From: Marinibacterium profundimaris | GTDB taxonomy: Bacteria; Pseudomonadota; Alphaproteobacteria; Rhodobacterales; Rhodobacteraceae | DNA length: 64,000 nt | Assembly: GCF_002210095.1 (NCBI RefSeq) | Contig: NZ_AQQR01000002.1 | Coordinates: 655,169-719,168, forward strand | Direction: 5' to 3' | Shown here: in pieces, positions 36,110 through 44,933 of the stretch | Position numbering within the stretch: the first letter of the stretch is position 1 | Layout: every line of letters starts with the position of its first letter | Position numbers and translations under genes: made by a program | The notes under the pieces: generated by a model | Database searches by the model: none | Seen by the model: the letters and a program-made list of their open reading frames with translations, nothing else | What the model was told of the DNA's origin: nothing

Positions 36110-37327
36110 ATGACCCATTTCGATGCGCTGGAAACCCGCAATGCCGATCAGCGGGCCGCGGATCTGGCCCGGGATCTTCCGGCGCAGGTGGCCCGCGCAA
36201 GGGCGCTGCCCGGATATGCCGAGACGCTGAAGGAGGTCGATGCCGCGGGCGTGACCGACACCGACGCGCTGGCGCGGCTGCCGGTGCTGCGCAAGGCCGA
36301 TCTGGGCCGGGCGCAGGGGGCGCACGCGCCGCTGGGGGGCTTTACCACCAAGCCGGCCGCGGGGTTTGCCCATGTGTTCCAGTCCCCGGGCCCGATCTAT
36401 GAACCTGGCGGGGTGGAGCATGACTGGTGGCGGATGGGGCGTTTCCTGCATGCCGCCGGGCTGGGCAAGGGCGATATCGTGCAGAACTGCTTTGGCTATC
36501 ACCTGACGCCCGCCGGCATGATCTTTGAAAGCGGGGCGCGGGCCGTGGGGGCCGCCGTGCTGCCCGCCGGCACCGGCCAGACCGAGCTGCAGGTGACGGC
36601 GGCGCGCGACATCGGGACCACCGCCTACGCCGGCACGCCGGATTACCTGAAGGTGATCCTCGACAAGGCCGACGAGATGGGCGCGCGGCTGGCGATCACC
36701 CGGGCGGTCGTGGGCGGCGGGGCGCTGTTCCCGTCGCTGCGCCAGGAATATGCCGACCGGGGCATCGCCTGCCTGCAATGCTATGCCACCGCCGATCTTG
36801 GCAACATCGCCTATGAAAGCCCGGCGATGGAGGGGATGATCGTCGACGAGGGCGTGATCGTTGAGATCGTGACCCCGGGCACCGGCATTCCCGTCCCGCC
36901 GGGCGAGGTCGGCGAGGTCGTGGTGACCACGCTGAACCCCGATTATCCGCTGATCCGCTTCGCCACCGGCGACCTGAGCGCGGTGCTGCCGGGCGAAAGC
37001 CCCTGCGGTCGGACCAACATGCGCATCAAGGGCTGGATGGGCCGCGCCGACCAGACCACCAAGATCAAGGGCATGTTCGTGCGCCCCGAGCAGGTCGCCG
37101 CGCTGGTCGACCGCCACGCCGAGATCGTCAAGGCCCGCGTCGTGGCCAGCCGCGAGGGCGAGATGGACGCGATGACCGTGCGGATCGAGGCCTCGGGCGG
37201 GGATGCCGATGCCTTCTCGCGGTCGGTCGCGGAGCTGCTGAAGCTGAAGGGCGCGGTCGAGATCGTCTCGCCCGGGTCGCTGCCGAAGGACGGGCTGGTG
37301 ATCGAGGATCAGCGCAGCTACGACTGA
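36110..37327 (+). CDS. Phenylacetate-CoA ligase-like AMP-binding protein
   Basis: A 405-residue adenylate-forming protein of the PaaK-like group (IPVPPGEVGEVVVTTLN, DYPLIRFATGDLSAV, and the C-terminal KIKGMFVRPEQV subdomain). The standard SSGTTGxP P-loop is not obvious (HVFQSPGPIYEPGG occupies its place), so activity or acyl substrate preference may differ. As the last gene of the importer cluster it is a second candidate CoA ligase for the imported acid. GGAG is 11 bases before the ATG. A terminator follows at 37345. Confidence 0.85.
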   Translation: MTHFDALETRNADQRAADLARDLPAQVARARALPGYAETLKEVDAAGVTDTDALARLPVLRKADLGRAQGAHAPLGGFTTKPAAGFAHVFQSPGPIYEPGGVEHDWWRMGRFLHAAGLGKGDIVQNCFGYHLTPAGMIFESGARAVGAAVLPAGTGQTELQVTAARDIGTTAYAGTPDYLKVILDKADEMGARLAITRAVVGGGALFPSLRQEYADRGIACLQCYATADLGNIAYESPAMEGMIVDEGVIVEIVTPGTGIPVPPGEVGEVVVTTLNPDYPLIRFATGDLSAVLPGESPCGRTNMRIKGWMGRADQTTKIKGMFVRPEQVAALVDRHAEIVKARVVASREGEMDAMTVRIEASGGDADAFSRSVAELLKLKGAVEIVSPGSLPKDGLVIEDQRSYD

Positions 37328-37344
37328 CGGCTGTCTTGCGGGGG

Positions 37345-37371
37345 AGGGGCCGGGCGGGGATGCCGGCCCCT
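37345..37371 (+). terminator. Terminator of the importer/CoA-ligase cluster
   Basis: A perfect 9-bp stem AGGGGCCGG / CCGGCCCCT with a 9-base loop, 17 bases after the ligase stop. No T-run follows, as is common in this GC-rich genome. Confidence 0.6.
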
Positions 37372-37581
37372 GTCAGACGCGGCCCGGCTGTTGCTGGCTT
37401 CCGGCCATGGCGCGGGACGGGTCTGACAGTGATCTATAGCGCCGCGGCGCCGCCTTTCGGGCCTCAGCGCCTGCCCGGACGCGATGATGCGGCAAGTTAG
37501 AGGTTGGATCGCCGCGCCAATGCCGTCACAAAGCGCCCTGACTCAGACCACTTCAGCCAGGACCCGGCAGGCGCGACCGAC

Positions 37582-39264
37582 GTGACCGACGTGACACCCA
37601 AGACCCTTTCCGCATCCGATCCCCGAACCGACCGGCCCGCGCGGGGCGGAGGCCTGCTGAGCGGCGCGGCCTACGCCGTCGCGGCGGTCTGCCTGCTGCC
37701 GATGGTGGCGGTGGTGCTGGCCGCGCTGACCGGCGGGACCGAGACGGTGCAGCACCTGGTGGCGACGGTGCTGCCGGGCTATGCGCTGACCACGCTGAAA
37801 CTGGTGATCTCGGTGGCCCTGGGCACGCTGGTGATCGGGGCCGGCACGGCCTGGCTGGTGACGATGACACAGTTTCCCGGCCGCCGCTGGCTTGAGGTGG
37901 CGCTGGTCCTGCCGCTGGCCTTCCCGGCCTATGTGCTGGCCTATGCCTATACCTTCGTGCTGGACCACCCGGGCATCGTGCAATCGACCCTGCGAGATGT
38001 CACCGGCTGGGGCCCGCGCGACTACTGGTTTCCCGAGATCCGGTCCGAGGGCGGCGCGGCGCTGATGCTGACCTTCGTTCTGTATCCTTACGTCTATCTG
38101 CTGGCGCGGGCGGCCTTCCTGCAGCAATCGGGAACCGCCTTTGTCGCCGCGCGGATGCTGGGGCGCACGCATCTGGGCGCGTTCTGGTCGGTGTCGCTGC
38201 CCATGGCGCGGCCGGCGATCGCGGGCGGCGTGCTGCTGGCGGTGATGGAGACGATCGCCGATTACGGCACGGTCGCCCATTTCGGCGTGCCGACCTTCGC
38301 CACAGGGATCTACACCAGCTGGTTTTCCCTGGCCGACCGGGCGGGCGCGGCGCAGCTTGCGCTGTGCCTTCTGTCCTTCGCGCTGCTTCTGGCGGTGCTG
38401 GAACGCCAAAGCCGGGGCGAGGCGCGCTATCACGGCGCCGGGCGGCGGCACATGAGCCTGCAGCCCGAACGGCTGACCGGCTGGCGCGCGGCAGCGGCCA
38501 GCATGGCCTGCGCTCTGCCGGTCCTGCTGGGATTTGCGCTGCCGGTGGTGATCCTGGTCACGATGGGCATCGGGTCGGAGCAGGACCTGCTCAACCGCCG
38601 CTACACTGGCTTCGTGCGCAATTCCCTGACGCTGGCCTCGGTCTCGGCCGTGGTGACGCTGGCGGCGGCGATCTGCATCGGGTTCTACCAGAGGATGCGC
38701 CCCGGCCGCCGGTCCTTTGGCGCGGCCTATGTGGCGCGGCTGGGCTACGCGGTGCCGGGCGGGGTGATCGCGGTGGGGCTGCTGGTGCCCTTCGCGGCCT
38801 TCGACAATGCGCTCGACAGCTTCATGCGGGCGCGGTTCGACATTTCGACGGGGCTGTTGATCACCGGGTCGATGTGGCTGATGGTGGCGGCCTTCATGGT
38901 GCGCTTCCTGGCTGCCGCGCTGGGGGCCTATGAAGGCGGACAAAGCACGGTTCACGCCAATATGGACGCCGCCGCGCGGTCGCTGGGGCAGTCGCCGCTG
39001 GGGACGCTGCGCAAGGTGCACCTGCCGATCCTGACGCCCAGCCTTCTGACCGCCTTGCTGATCGTCTTCGTCGACGTGATGAAGGAGCTTCCGGCGACGC
39101 TGATCCTGCGGCCCTTCAACTTCGACACGCTGGCGGTGCAGGCCTTCCGGCTGGCTTCGGACGAAAGGCTGGAGGGGGCGGCGGTGCCGTCGCTGGTGAT
39201 CCTGGCGGTGGGGCTGCTGCCGGTGATCCTGATCTGCCGGCAGGTCGGGCGGCGGCGCGGGTAG
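37582..39264 (+). CDS. Fe(III)-type ABC transporter permease (FbpB-like, two fused halves)
   Basis: A roughly 560-residue inner-membrane permease made of two homologous halves, with about 12 hydrophobic segments and the coupling-loop pattern (AARMLGRTHLGAFWSVSLPMARPAI in the first half, AARSLGQSPLGTLRKVHLPILTPSL in the second), as in FbpB/FutB/AfuB ferric-iron transporters. No cognate binding protein or ATPase is adjacent, so the partners lie elsewhere. The start is unclear: the frame is open from TTG 37504, and GTG codons at 37582 and 37591 are likelier because the extra N-terminal residues look non-conserved. Sulfate or other anion permeases are less likely. Confidence 0.85.
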   Translation: MTDVTPKTLSASDPRTDRPARGGGLLSGAAYAVAAVCLLPMVAVVLAALTGGTETVQHLVATVLPGYALTTLKLVISVALGTLVIGAGTAWLVTMTQFPGRRWLEVALVLPLAFPAYVLAYAYTFVLDHPGIVQSTLRDVTGWGPRDYWFPEIRSEGGAALMLTFVLYPYVYLLARAAFLQQSGTAFVAARMLGRTHLGAFWSVSLPMARPAIAGGVLLAVMETIADYGTVAHFGVPTFATGIYTSWFSLADRAGAAQLALCLLSFALLLAVLERQSRGEARYHGAGRRHMSLQPERLTGWRAAAASMACALPVLLGFALPVVILVTMGIGSEQDLLNRRYTGFVRNSLTLASVSAVVTLAAAICIGFYQRMRPGRRSFGAAYVARLGYAVPGGVIAVGLLVPFAAFDNALDSFMRARFDISTGLLITGSMWLMVAAFMVRFLAAALGAYEGGQSTVHANMDAAARSLGQSPLGTLRKVHLPILTPSLLTALLIVFVDVMKELPATLILRPFNFDTLAVQAFRLASDERLEGAAVPSLVILAVGLLPVILICRQVGRRRG

Positions 39265-39265
39265 G

Positions 39266-39296
39266 GCGCTCCGACCGCCCATCCTTGGCGGAGCGC
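39266..39296. terminator. Hairpin between convergent permease and lactonase genes
   Basis: GCGCTCCG / CGGAGCGC form an 8-bp stem directly after the permease stop; inner CGCC/GGCG bases may extend it. A candidate bidirectional terminator for the convergent pair. Confidence 0.5.
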
Positions 39297-39403
39297 GGTT
39301 CGGGCGGGTTTGTGACACCCTCTGCCCGGCCGTTTGGACGGCTGCCGATCAGGCCCCCGCGCCCCGTCCCGCTGCGCACAGGCGTCCGCTGCCGGTCCCG
39401 CGT

Positions 39404-40330
39404 TCAGCCGCGCCCGCGCACCCAGGCCTCTGCCCCGCGGACATCGACGAAGACGCAGTAGACGGATGTTGTCGCGGTGATGAACATGCGATGCCCGTCC
39501 GCCCCGCCGAAACACAGGTTCGAGACCACTTCGGGCACGAGGATCTTGCCCAACCGGGTCCCCTGCGGATCGAAGCAATGCACGCCGTCGGCGGCGGATG
39601 ACCACAGGTTGCCGGTGCTGTCGCATCGCATGCCGTCCGGCAGGCCCCTGTCGATCTTGGCGAAAACGCCCGCATCGCGCAGCGTCGCGCCATCGACGGC
39701 GAACTTGCGGATGATGGCCGGAACGCTGTCATCGTGGCTGGACCCGCTTTCGGCGATGTAAAGCGTCTTTTCATCCGGCGAAAAGCACAGGCCGTTGGGC
39801 TGGCTGAAATCGCTGACGACGACGGTTAACTCTCCGTCCGGGGACAGGCGGAAGACATTCCGGGTCTCCTGCTCCGGCGTGCTGCGATAGCCTTCGAAAT
39901 TCGAGATGATCCCGTAGGTCGGATCGGTGAACCAGACCGCCCCGTCAGAGCTGACGACGACATCGTTGGGCGAATTCAGGCGTTTGCCGTCAAAGCGATC
40001 CGCCAGAACCGTCAGCGATCCGTCATGCTCGGTGCGCACCACGTCGCGGGGTCCGTGCCGGCACCCGACCAGCCGCCCCTGGGGGTCGCGTGTATTGCCG
40101 TTGTTGAACTGCGATCCTTCCCGATAGACCGACAGCCCCTCGGTTTCGGACCAGCGCATGATCCGCTGGCTGGGAATGTCCGAGAACAGCAGGCAGTTGC
40201 GGTCGCCGAACCAGACCGGCCCCTCGGTCCAGGTGAAGCCGCGGGCAATCGGCTCCAGCCGGGACATGGGGTGGACCAGAGCGGCAAAGCGGTCGTCCTG
40301 GACGTCGAGATGCGCGGGCAGGGTGATCAT
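39404..40330 (-). CDS. SMP-30/gluconolactonase family protein
   Basis: A 308-residue six-bladed beta-propeller lactonase. Metal-site segments are WTEGPVWF (Glu), NSPNDVVV (Asn) and FSQPNGLCFSPDEKTLY (Asn/Asp), with IAESGSSHDDSVPA around the active cleft. It would open a sugar lactone. It is the last gene of a leftward sugar ABC operon and overlaps the permease gene by 4 bases (40327-40330), so the imported sugar is probably oxidised to a lactone that this enzyme hydrolyses. The N-terminus MITLPAHLDVQDDRF lacks a signal peptide: cytosolic. Confidence 0.9.
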   Translation of the reverse strand: MITLPAHLDVQDDRFAALVHPMSRLEPIARGFTWTEGPVWFGDRNCLLFSDIPSQRIMRWSETEGLSVYREGSQFNNGNTRDPQGRLVGCRHGPRDVVRTEHDGSLTVLADRFDGKRLNSPNDVVVSSDGAVWFTDPTYGIISNFEGYRSTPEQETRNVFRLSPDGELTVVVSDFSQPNGLCFSPDEKTLYIAESGSSHDDSVPAIIRKFAVDGATLRDAGVFAKIDRGLPDGMRCDSTGNLWSSAADGVHCFDPQGTRLGKILVPEVVSNLCFGGADGHRMFITATTSVYCVFVDVRGAEAWVRGRG

Positions 40331-41262
40331 GTTCGGGCCCTTCTTGTGCTGGCGGCGATGACGATGCCGATGATGATGGCCCCGGTCAGGACGTTGCGCG
40401 CGCCCGCCCCCGCGCCGTAGCTGTTCAGCATGGAGACGACGAGGAACATGAAGAGCGCCGCGCCCCAGACGCCGGGGACGTTGGAATTGCCGCCGGCGAT
40501 GGAACTGCCCCCGATGACGACGACGGCGATGGACATCAGCAGGTATTCCGCCCCCATGTTCAGGGCCGCGCCGCCCGAGAAGCTGGCCAGAAGATAGCCC
40601 GCCAGCGCCGCGAAGACGGACACCGAGATATAGGTGGAGGCGCGCACCAGCTCGACCGGGACACCGGCAAGCCGCGCGACGCGCATGTTCTGACCGGTGG
40701 CCAGCAGCCAGCGGCCCCAGACCGACCGTTCCAGCGCGATCCAGACGACAATGGCCAGCAAAAGCCCGACCCAGGTCACGTTCGGCAGGCCCAGGAACCG
40801 CCCCGTGGCGAAATCGGCCAGCCCTTCGGGAGGCTTGATCCGCAGCCCGCGGTTCGACCAGATCGCAAGCGACTGATAGATCAGCGAGGCGGCCAGCGTG
40901 GCGATGATCGGCGGCAGCCGCAGAAGATAGATCAAAGCGTAATTGGCCACGCCCACGCCAAAGCCGACCGCGAGCGCGATGCCAAGGCCAAGCACCGCCG
41001 TGCCCGGATCGGTCCCCATCGCCTTCAGCGCCAGGGTCGCCGCCAGCGTCATCGTCGCGGGGATCGACAGATCGACATTGCCGGGCCCCAGCGTGATGAC
41101 CAGCATCTGGCCCAGCCCGACGATGGCGGCAAAGGCCCCGAAGGACAGCGCGGCATAGGCCAGTTCTCCGGCACCGCGCCCGGAGGTCAGGCCAAGGATC
41201 AGGGCATAGGCCAGGGCGGCGGCCACGCAGGACCACAGCCAGGGTTTCGTCAGAATGTTCAT
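40327..41262 (-). CDS. Sugar ABC transporter permease (RbsC-like), second copy
   Basis: A 311-residue permease of the BPD_transp_2/ribose class with about eight to ten hydrophobic segments and the loop ATGQNMRVARLAGVPVELVRAS (in outline), plus GGSSIAGGNSNVPGVWGA. It is the partner of the permease encoded just upstream (41259-42188); such paired permeases form a heterodimer, and both starts and stops overlap by ATGA. Confidence 0.9.
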   Translation of the reverse strand: MNILTKPWLWSCVAAALAYALILGLTSGRGAGELAYAALSFGAFAAIVGLGQMLVITLGPGNVDLSIPATMTLAATLALKAMGTDPGTAVLGLGIALAVGFGVGVANYALIYLLRLPPIIATLAASLIYQSLAIWSNRGLRIKPPEGLADFATGRFLGLPNVTWVGLLLAIVVWIALERSVWGRWLLATGQNMRVARLAGVPVELVRASTYISVSVFAALAGYLLASFSGGAALNMGAEYLLMSIAVVVIGGSSIAGGNSNVPGVWGAALFMFLVVSMLNSYGAGAGARNVLTGAIIIGIVIAASTRRART

Positions 41263-42188
41263 GCCTCGGCCCCTTTCTGCCTGAAGATCAGTCGCGCGGT
41301 CAGAACCAGTATCAGAACGGCCCCCTGGGCCCCGATCTGCCAGTCCGACGACAGCCTGAGGAAGCTGAGGAAGCTCGCGGCGAGCGTCAGGGTCAGCGCG
41401 CCGATGACGGCGCCGGTCGGGCTGACCTTGCCGCCGATGAATTCGCCCCCGCCCAGGATCACACCGGCGATGGACAGCAGCGTGTAGCGCAGCGCGATAT
41501 TGGCATCGGCCGAGGTGGTCAGCCCCACCAGCGCCATGCCGGCCAGCACGCCGAAAAGCCCGGCCAGCCCATAGGCCAGCGCCTTGAGCCGGATCACCGG
41601 CCAGCCCGCCTGTGCGACGGAGCGCGCATTGCCGCCCACGCCGCGCAGCACGGTGCCGATGCCGGAGCGGATGATCAGCAGATGCGCCACCAGCGCGATG
41701 ATGACCGAAGCCACGACAGCCATGGGCGCGAAGGGCGGCTTGACCGTCATCAGGGTGCGAAGCCAGTCCGGGCTTGCCCCGCCGGGCGAGGGCAGGATGA
41801 ACAGCGCCAGCCCGCCCCAGACGAAGGACATGCCCAGCGTCACCACGATGGCCGGTATCTCAAGCGCGTGGATCACCGCGCCCAGCAGGGCATAAGAGAG
41901 GATCAGCGCCAGCAGGATCAGAAGCCCGAGCGCGGGCGTATCGTTGAGAATGGTGGCCGTGACACAGGCGACCAGGCTGACGAAGGCCCCGAGCGACAGG
42001 TCGATGTCGTTGACCATGATGATCATCATCTGCGCGATCGTCGCGAGCGCGATCGGCACCGCCAGGTTGAACAGAAGGTTCAGCCCGAAATAGCTCATGG
42101 CGCGGGGCTGCATGTAGAACGTCGCGGCCAGCAGAACTGTCAGCGACACGACCGGCAGGATGATCCTGTGACGGGCAAGAAAGCTCAT
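41259..42188 (-). CDS. Sugar ABC transporter permease (RbsC-like), first copy
   Basis: A 309-residue ribose-class permease with the loop [28 protein letters not shown] (in outline) and [20 protein letters not shown]. It overlaps the ATPase gene upstream (42185-42188) and the second permease downstream (41259-41262). The signature and membrane segment count agree with its partner. Confidence 0.9.
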   Translation of the reverse strand: MSFLARHRIILPVVSLTVLLAATFYMQPRAMSYFGLNLLFNLAVPIALATIAQMMIIMVNDIDLSLGAFVSLVACVTATILNDTPALGLLILLALILSYALLGAVIHALEIPAIVVTLGMSFVWGGLALFILPSPGGASPDWLRTLMTVKPPFAPMAVVASVIIALVAHLLIIRSGIGTVLRGVGGNARSVAQAGWPVIRLKALAYGLAGLFGVLAGMALVGLTTSADANIALRYTLLSIAGVILGGGEFIGGKVSPTGAVIGALTLTLAASFLSFLRLSSDWQIGAQGAVLILVLTARLIFRQKGAEA

Positions 42189-43609
42189 GATGCCTCCTCA
42201 AGCACGAAGGACGCTTCGAGGATCTTTTCCTCGGTGATGTCGGCGCCGGTCAGTTCGGCGCTGATCTCGTGATCGCGGAACACGAAGACCCGGTCGCATT
42301 GGCAGACCTCTTCGGTTTCGGTCGAATACCACAGGAAGGTCCGGCCGCGCGCCGCCTCGGCGCGGATCATGGCATAGACGTCCTGCTTGGTGCCCACGTC
42401 CACGCCGCGCATCGGGTCGTCCATGATCACCACCGGCGCGGGCGAGGCGAGCGCCCGGGCAAACAGCACCTTCTGCTGGTTGCCGCCCGACAGCGACAGG
42501 ATCGGGTTCGTCACGTCGTCGGTGCGGATGCCGATCCGGGTCTTCCACTGATCGGCGATCCGGGCTTCGGCGTCGCGATCCACAAGGCCGTGCCGGGCGC
42601 CCTGGCCCAGCACGGAAATCGAGATGTTGCGCAGGATCGACCAGAGCGGCAGCACCCCGTCGCGCGGCCGGTCGCCGGCGACAAAGACCACCTCGGGCGA
42701 TGTGCCGGGGCGGAAGGCGGACGACCGCGACAGGTACAGCCGCGCCAGAGCGGCCGCCTGCCCGTGTCCGGCCAGCCCCGAAAGGCCCACGATCTCGCCC
42801 TTGCGCGCCGTGAGGCCCTGTTCGGTGCGCACGACCTCGGGCCCGAACTCCTGCCGGGTCCCGGCGGTGTCCGCCGCCTCGGCGGTCACGTGGCCCATCG
42901 CGTCCACCAGCCCCTGCCGGGTGAAATCGGCCGCGTCGCGTTCCGCGACGATGCGGCCATCCTTGAGGACGACGATCCGGCTGGCGACCTCGAAGACCTC
43001 GCCCATCATGTGGGAAATGAAGACCACAGCGCCGCCTTTCGCGCAGAATTGCTTGATATGCTCCAGAAGCTGATCCGCGATGCCCGCATCCAGAGAGGAC
43101 GTGGGCTCATCTAGAATGACAAGCCGCGCCGCCATCCCGCGCGGGGCGAAGCCGATGGCGATTTCGACCATCTGGCGTTCGGCGATGGACAATGTGTCGA
43201 CCTCGGACATCGGATCGATGCCATGGCCCGGGAAGATCGTGTCGAGGCTTTGCAGGATCTCGGCCCGGGCGTGACGGCGCCAGCCCGGTCCCTTCAGCGC
43301 CGTGTGCGAGATCCGCAGGTTCTCGGCCACGGTCAGGTTGGGACACAGCGACAATTCCTGAAAGACGGATCTGACCCCGGCCTCGTTCGCCGACGTCCCG
43401 CCGGAGAACCCGACGCTGCCCGACGAGGGCGCCAGGGCGCCGTTGATCAGGTTCACAAGGGTCGATTTGCCCGCGCCGTTGTGACCGACAAGCCCGATGC
43501 AGTCGCCCGGGGTGACGACAAGGCTGACCCCGTCGAGCGCCTTGACAGGGCCGAAATGCTTGGCCGCGTTGTCCAAGGACACGATCGGGGCACTCTCATG
43601 ATCGGTCAT
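42185..43609 (-). CDS. Sugar ABC transporter ATP-binding protein (RbsA/MglA-like, two nucleotide domains)
   Basis: A 474-residue double ATPase. The first domain has Walker [10 protein letters not shown], a divergent signature [12 protein letters not shown] and Walker B LVILDEPT. In the second, Walker A is degenerate ([11 protein letters not shown]) and the signature [15 protein letters not shown] is intact with Asp in place of the usual Walker B Glu ([12 protein letters not shown]), as is common in this family. It powers the carbohydrate importer with the two RbsC-like permeases. ATG 43609 has GGAGATCTC upstream; a longer frame is unlikely because it would run into the intercistronic hairpin. 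Confidence 0.92.
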   Translation of the reverse strand: MTDHESAPIVSLDNAAKHFGPVKALDGVSLVVTPGDCIGLVGHNGAGKSTLVNLINGALAPSSGSVGFSGGTSANEAGVRSVFQELSLCPNLTVAENLRISHTALKGPGWRRHARAEILQSLDTIFPGHGIDPMSEVDTLSIAERQMVEIAIGFAPRGMAARLVILDEPTSSLDAGIADQLLEHIKQFCAKGGAVVFISHMMGEVFEVASRIVVLKDGRIVAERDAADFTRQGLVDAMGHVTAEAADTAGTRQEFGPEVVRTEQGLTARKGEIVGLSGLAGHGQAAALARLYLSRSSAFRPGTSPEVVFVAGDRPRDGVLPLWSILRNISISVLGQGARHGLVDRDAEARIADQWKTRIGIRTDDVTNPILSLSGGNQQKVLFARALASPAPVVIMDDPMRGVDVGTKQDVYAMIRAEAARGRTFLWYSTETEEVCQCDRVFVFRDHEISAELTGADITEEKILEASFVLEEAS

Positions 43610-43642
43610 GAGATCTCCATTCTGTAAGGATGTAAGGGCGGA

Positions 43643-43658
43643 CCGCCGGTGTCGGCGG
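43643..43658 (-). terminator. Intercistronic hairpin between binding protein and ATPase genes
   Basis: A 6-bp GC stem (CCGCCG/CGGCGG, 4-base loop) lies 16 bases after the binding-protein stop. In many sugar ABC operons such hairpins protect or attenuate so that the binding protein is made in excess. Confidence 0.45.
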
Positions 43659-43673
43659 CCCGCTCGCCAGGGC

Positions 43674-44699
43674 TTACTTGGCGTCGGCGATGACCTGCTT
43701 GGCATCGTCCAGCGTATAGGTCACGTTGGCCACCGACCCTTCGGGCGTGTTGGCCAGGGCGTCGTCAAGCGTGTCCTGCGTGATCTTCAGGAACGGCACC
43801 GTCAGATCCTTCGGCACCTCTTCGCCGGCCAGGACCTGTTGCGCCACCCACAGCGCCAGCGAGGCCACGCCCGGTGCGATGGACAGCGACAACGTCTCGT
43901 AGCCGTTGGCATCGCGCTGCTCGGCCCACCATTTTAGTTCGTCCTGACGGTTGCCCAGCACGATCAGCGGTGTTGGACGGCCGGCGGCCTTGAACGCCTG
44001 CGCGGCGCCGTACCCGTCACCGCCCTGCGTCACGACGCCCGTGATCTCGGGCAGCGAGGGCAGGATCCCGGCCACGGCCTTTTGCGACACGTCCTGCGCC
44101 CAGTCGCCATGGACCGACCCGACGATTTCGAACTGGTCATGTTCGGCCACGCCTTCGTGGATCCCCTTCGAAATCTCGTCATCCACGAAGACGCCGGCCA
44201 GGCCGCGGATTTCCAGCAGGTTGCCGCCGTCGGACAGCCGCGTCGCAAGGTACTCGACCTGTTCCTCGCCCATGGCCGCGAAATCCACCGCGATCCGCCA
44301 GGCGCAGGGTTCGGTGACGATGCCGTCGAAGCTGACAACGGTCACGCCGGCGTCGCAGGCTTCTTTCACCGCGCCGTTCAGCGCGGTGGGCGAGGCGGCG
44401 TTCAGCACGATGGCGTCATAGCCCTGAAGGATCATGTTCTGGATCTGGGCGGCCTGTTCGGTCGCCTGGTTTTCGGCGGTGGTATAGGCATCGGCCGCCG
44501 CGAGCATCCCGTCGGCCACGGCCTGTTCGCCGACCTCTTCCCAGGTCTGCAGCATCGCCTGGCGCCACGAATTGCCCGCGTAGTTGTTGGACAGCGCAAT
44601 GCGTTTGTCGGCGGTGGCGGATGCGTGGGACTCGGCCTGGGCCAGTCCGGCAGCCATCGCAAGGCTTGCCGCGCCAAGCAGCATTCTTGAAATTGTCAT
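43674..44699 (-). CDS. Periplasmic sugar-binding protein (RbsB-like)
   Basis: A 341-residue type-1 periplasmic binding protein with a signal peptide (residues 1-22, [17 protein letters not shown] before ESHA). It has the family segments [45 protein letters not shown] (in outline), [15 protein letters not shown] and [16 protein letters not shown]. It is the first gene of the operon running to 39404. The ligand is likely a monosaccharide or polyol but cannot be named. A regulatory region with TGCGGG half-sites separates it from the divergent sensor kinase gene. Confidence 0.92.
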   Translation of the reverse strand: MTISRMLLGAASLAMAAGLAQAESHASATADKRIALSNNYAGNSWRQAMLQTWEEVGEQAVADGMLAAADAYTTAENQATEQAAQIQNMILQGYDAIVLNAASPTALNGAVKEACDAGVTVVSFDGIVTEPCAWRIAVDFAAMGEEQVEYLATRLSDGGNLLEIRGLAGVFVDDEISKGIHEGVAEHDQFEIVGSVHGDWAQDVSQKAVAGILPSLPEITGVVTQGGDGYGAAQAFKAAGRPTPLIVLGNRQDELKWWAEQRDANGYETLSLSIAPGVASLALWVAQQVLAGEEVPKDLTVPFLKITQDTLDDALANTPEGSVANVTYTLDDAKQVIADAK

Positions 44700-44803
44700 G
44701 TCTTCCTCCCTGTTGCGCATACACTTCGCGCAGCGTCCCGGCCCGGAAGGGGCCTGGATGGCGCGATGATGTTTTTTTCGCCATGACCCTGTAAAGCCCC
44801 CAT

Positions 44804-44894
44804 CCCGCAGAGTTGTTGCGGGTTCCCGCAAGATTATTGCACGTGCGGGTGTTCCCTTCGCCGCGGCGGCCTGCGAAACTTGCGGGAACGCGCA
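44804..44894. promoter_or_regulatory. Cluster of TGCGGG half-sites between sugar operon and sensor kinase
   Basis: Half-sites TGCGGG/CCCGCA lie at 44804-44809, 44817-44822, 44825-44830, 44844-44849 and 44881-44886. The central pair forms the inverted repeat TTGCGGGTTCCCGCAA (44816-44831), with a related TTGCGGGAACGCGCA at 44880-44894. This is a likely binding region for the NarL-like regulator encoded at 46109 or another regulator of the divergent units. Confidence 0.5.
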
Positions 44895-44933
44895 GCACCG
44901 CGGCGCTGCGGCCGAAGGGGGAGGAGAGGGGAC

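Noticed and set aside
37370..37429. Inverted repeat CTGTCAGAC/GTCTGACAG upstream of the iron permease
   Set aside because: Nine-base arms 42 bases apart could be an operator, but only one pair exists and part overlaps the terminator; not strong enough to annotate.
37504..37581. TTG 37504 as start of the iron-type permease
   Set aside because: The extra N-terminal sequence lacks family conservation and the ribosome site overlaps the start; GTG 37582 or 37591 is more plausible.
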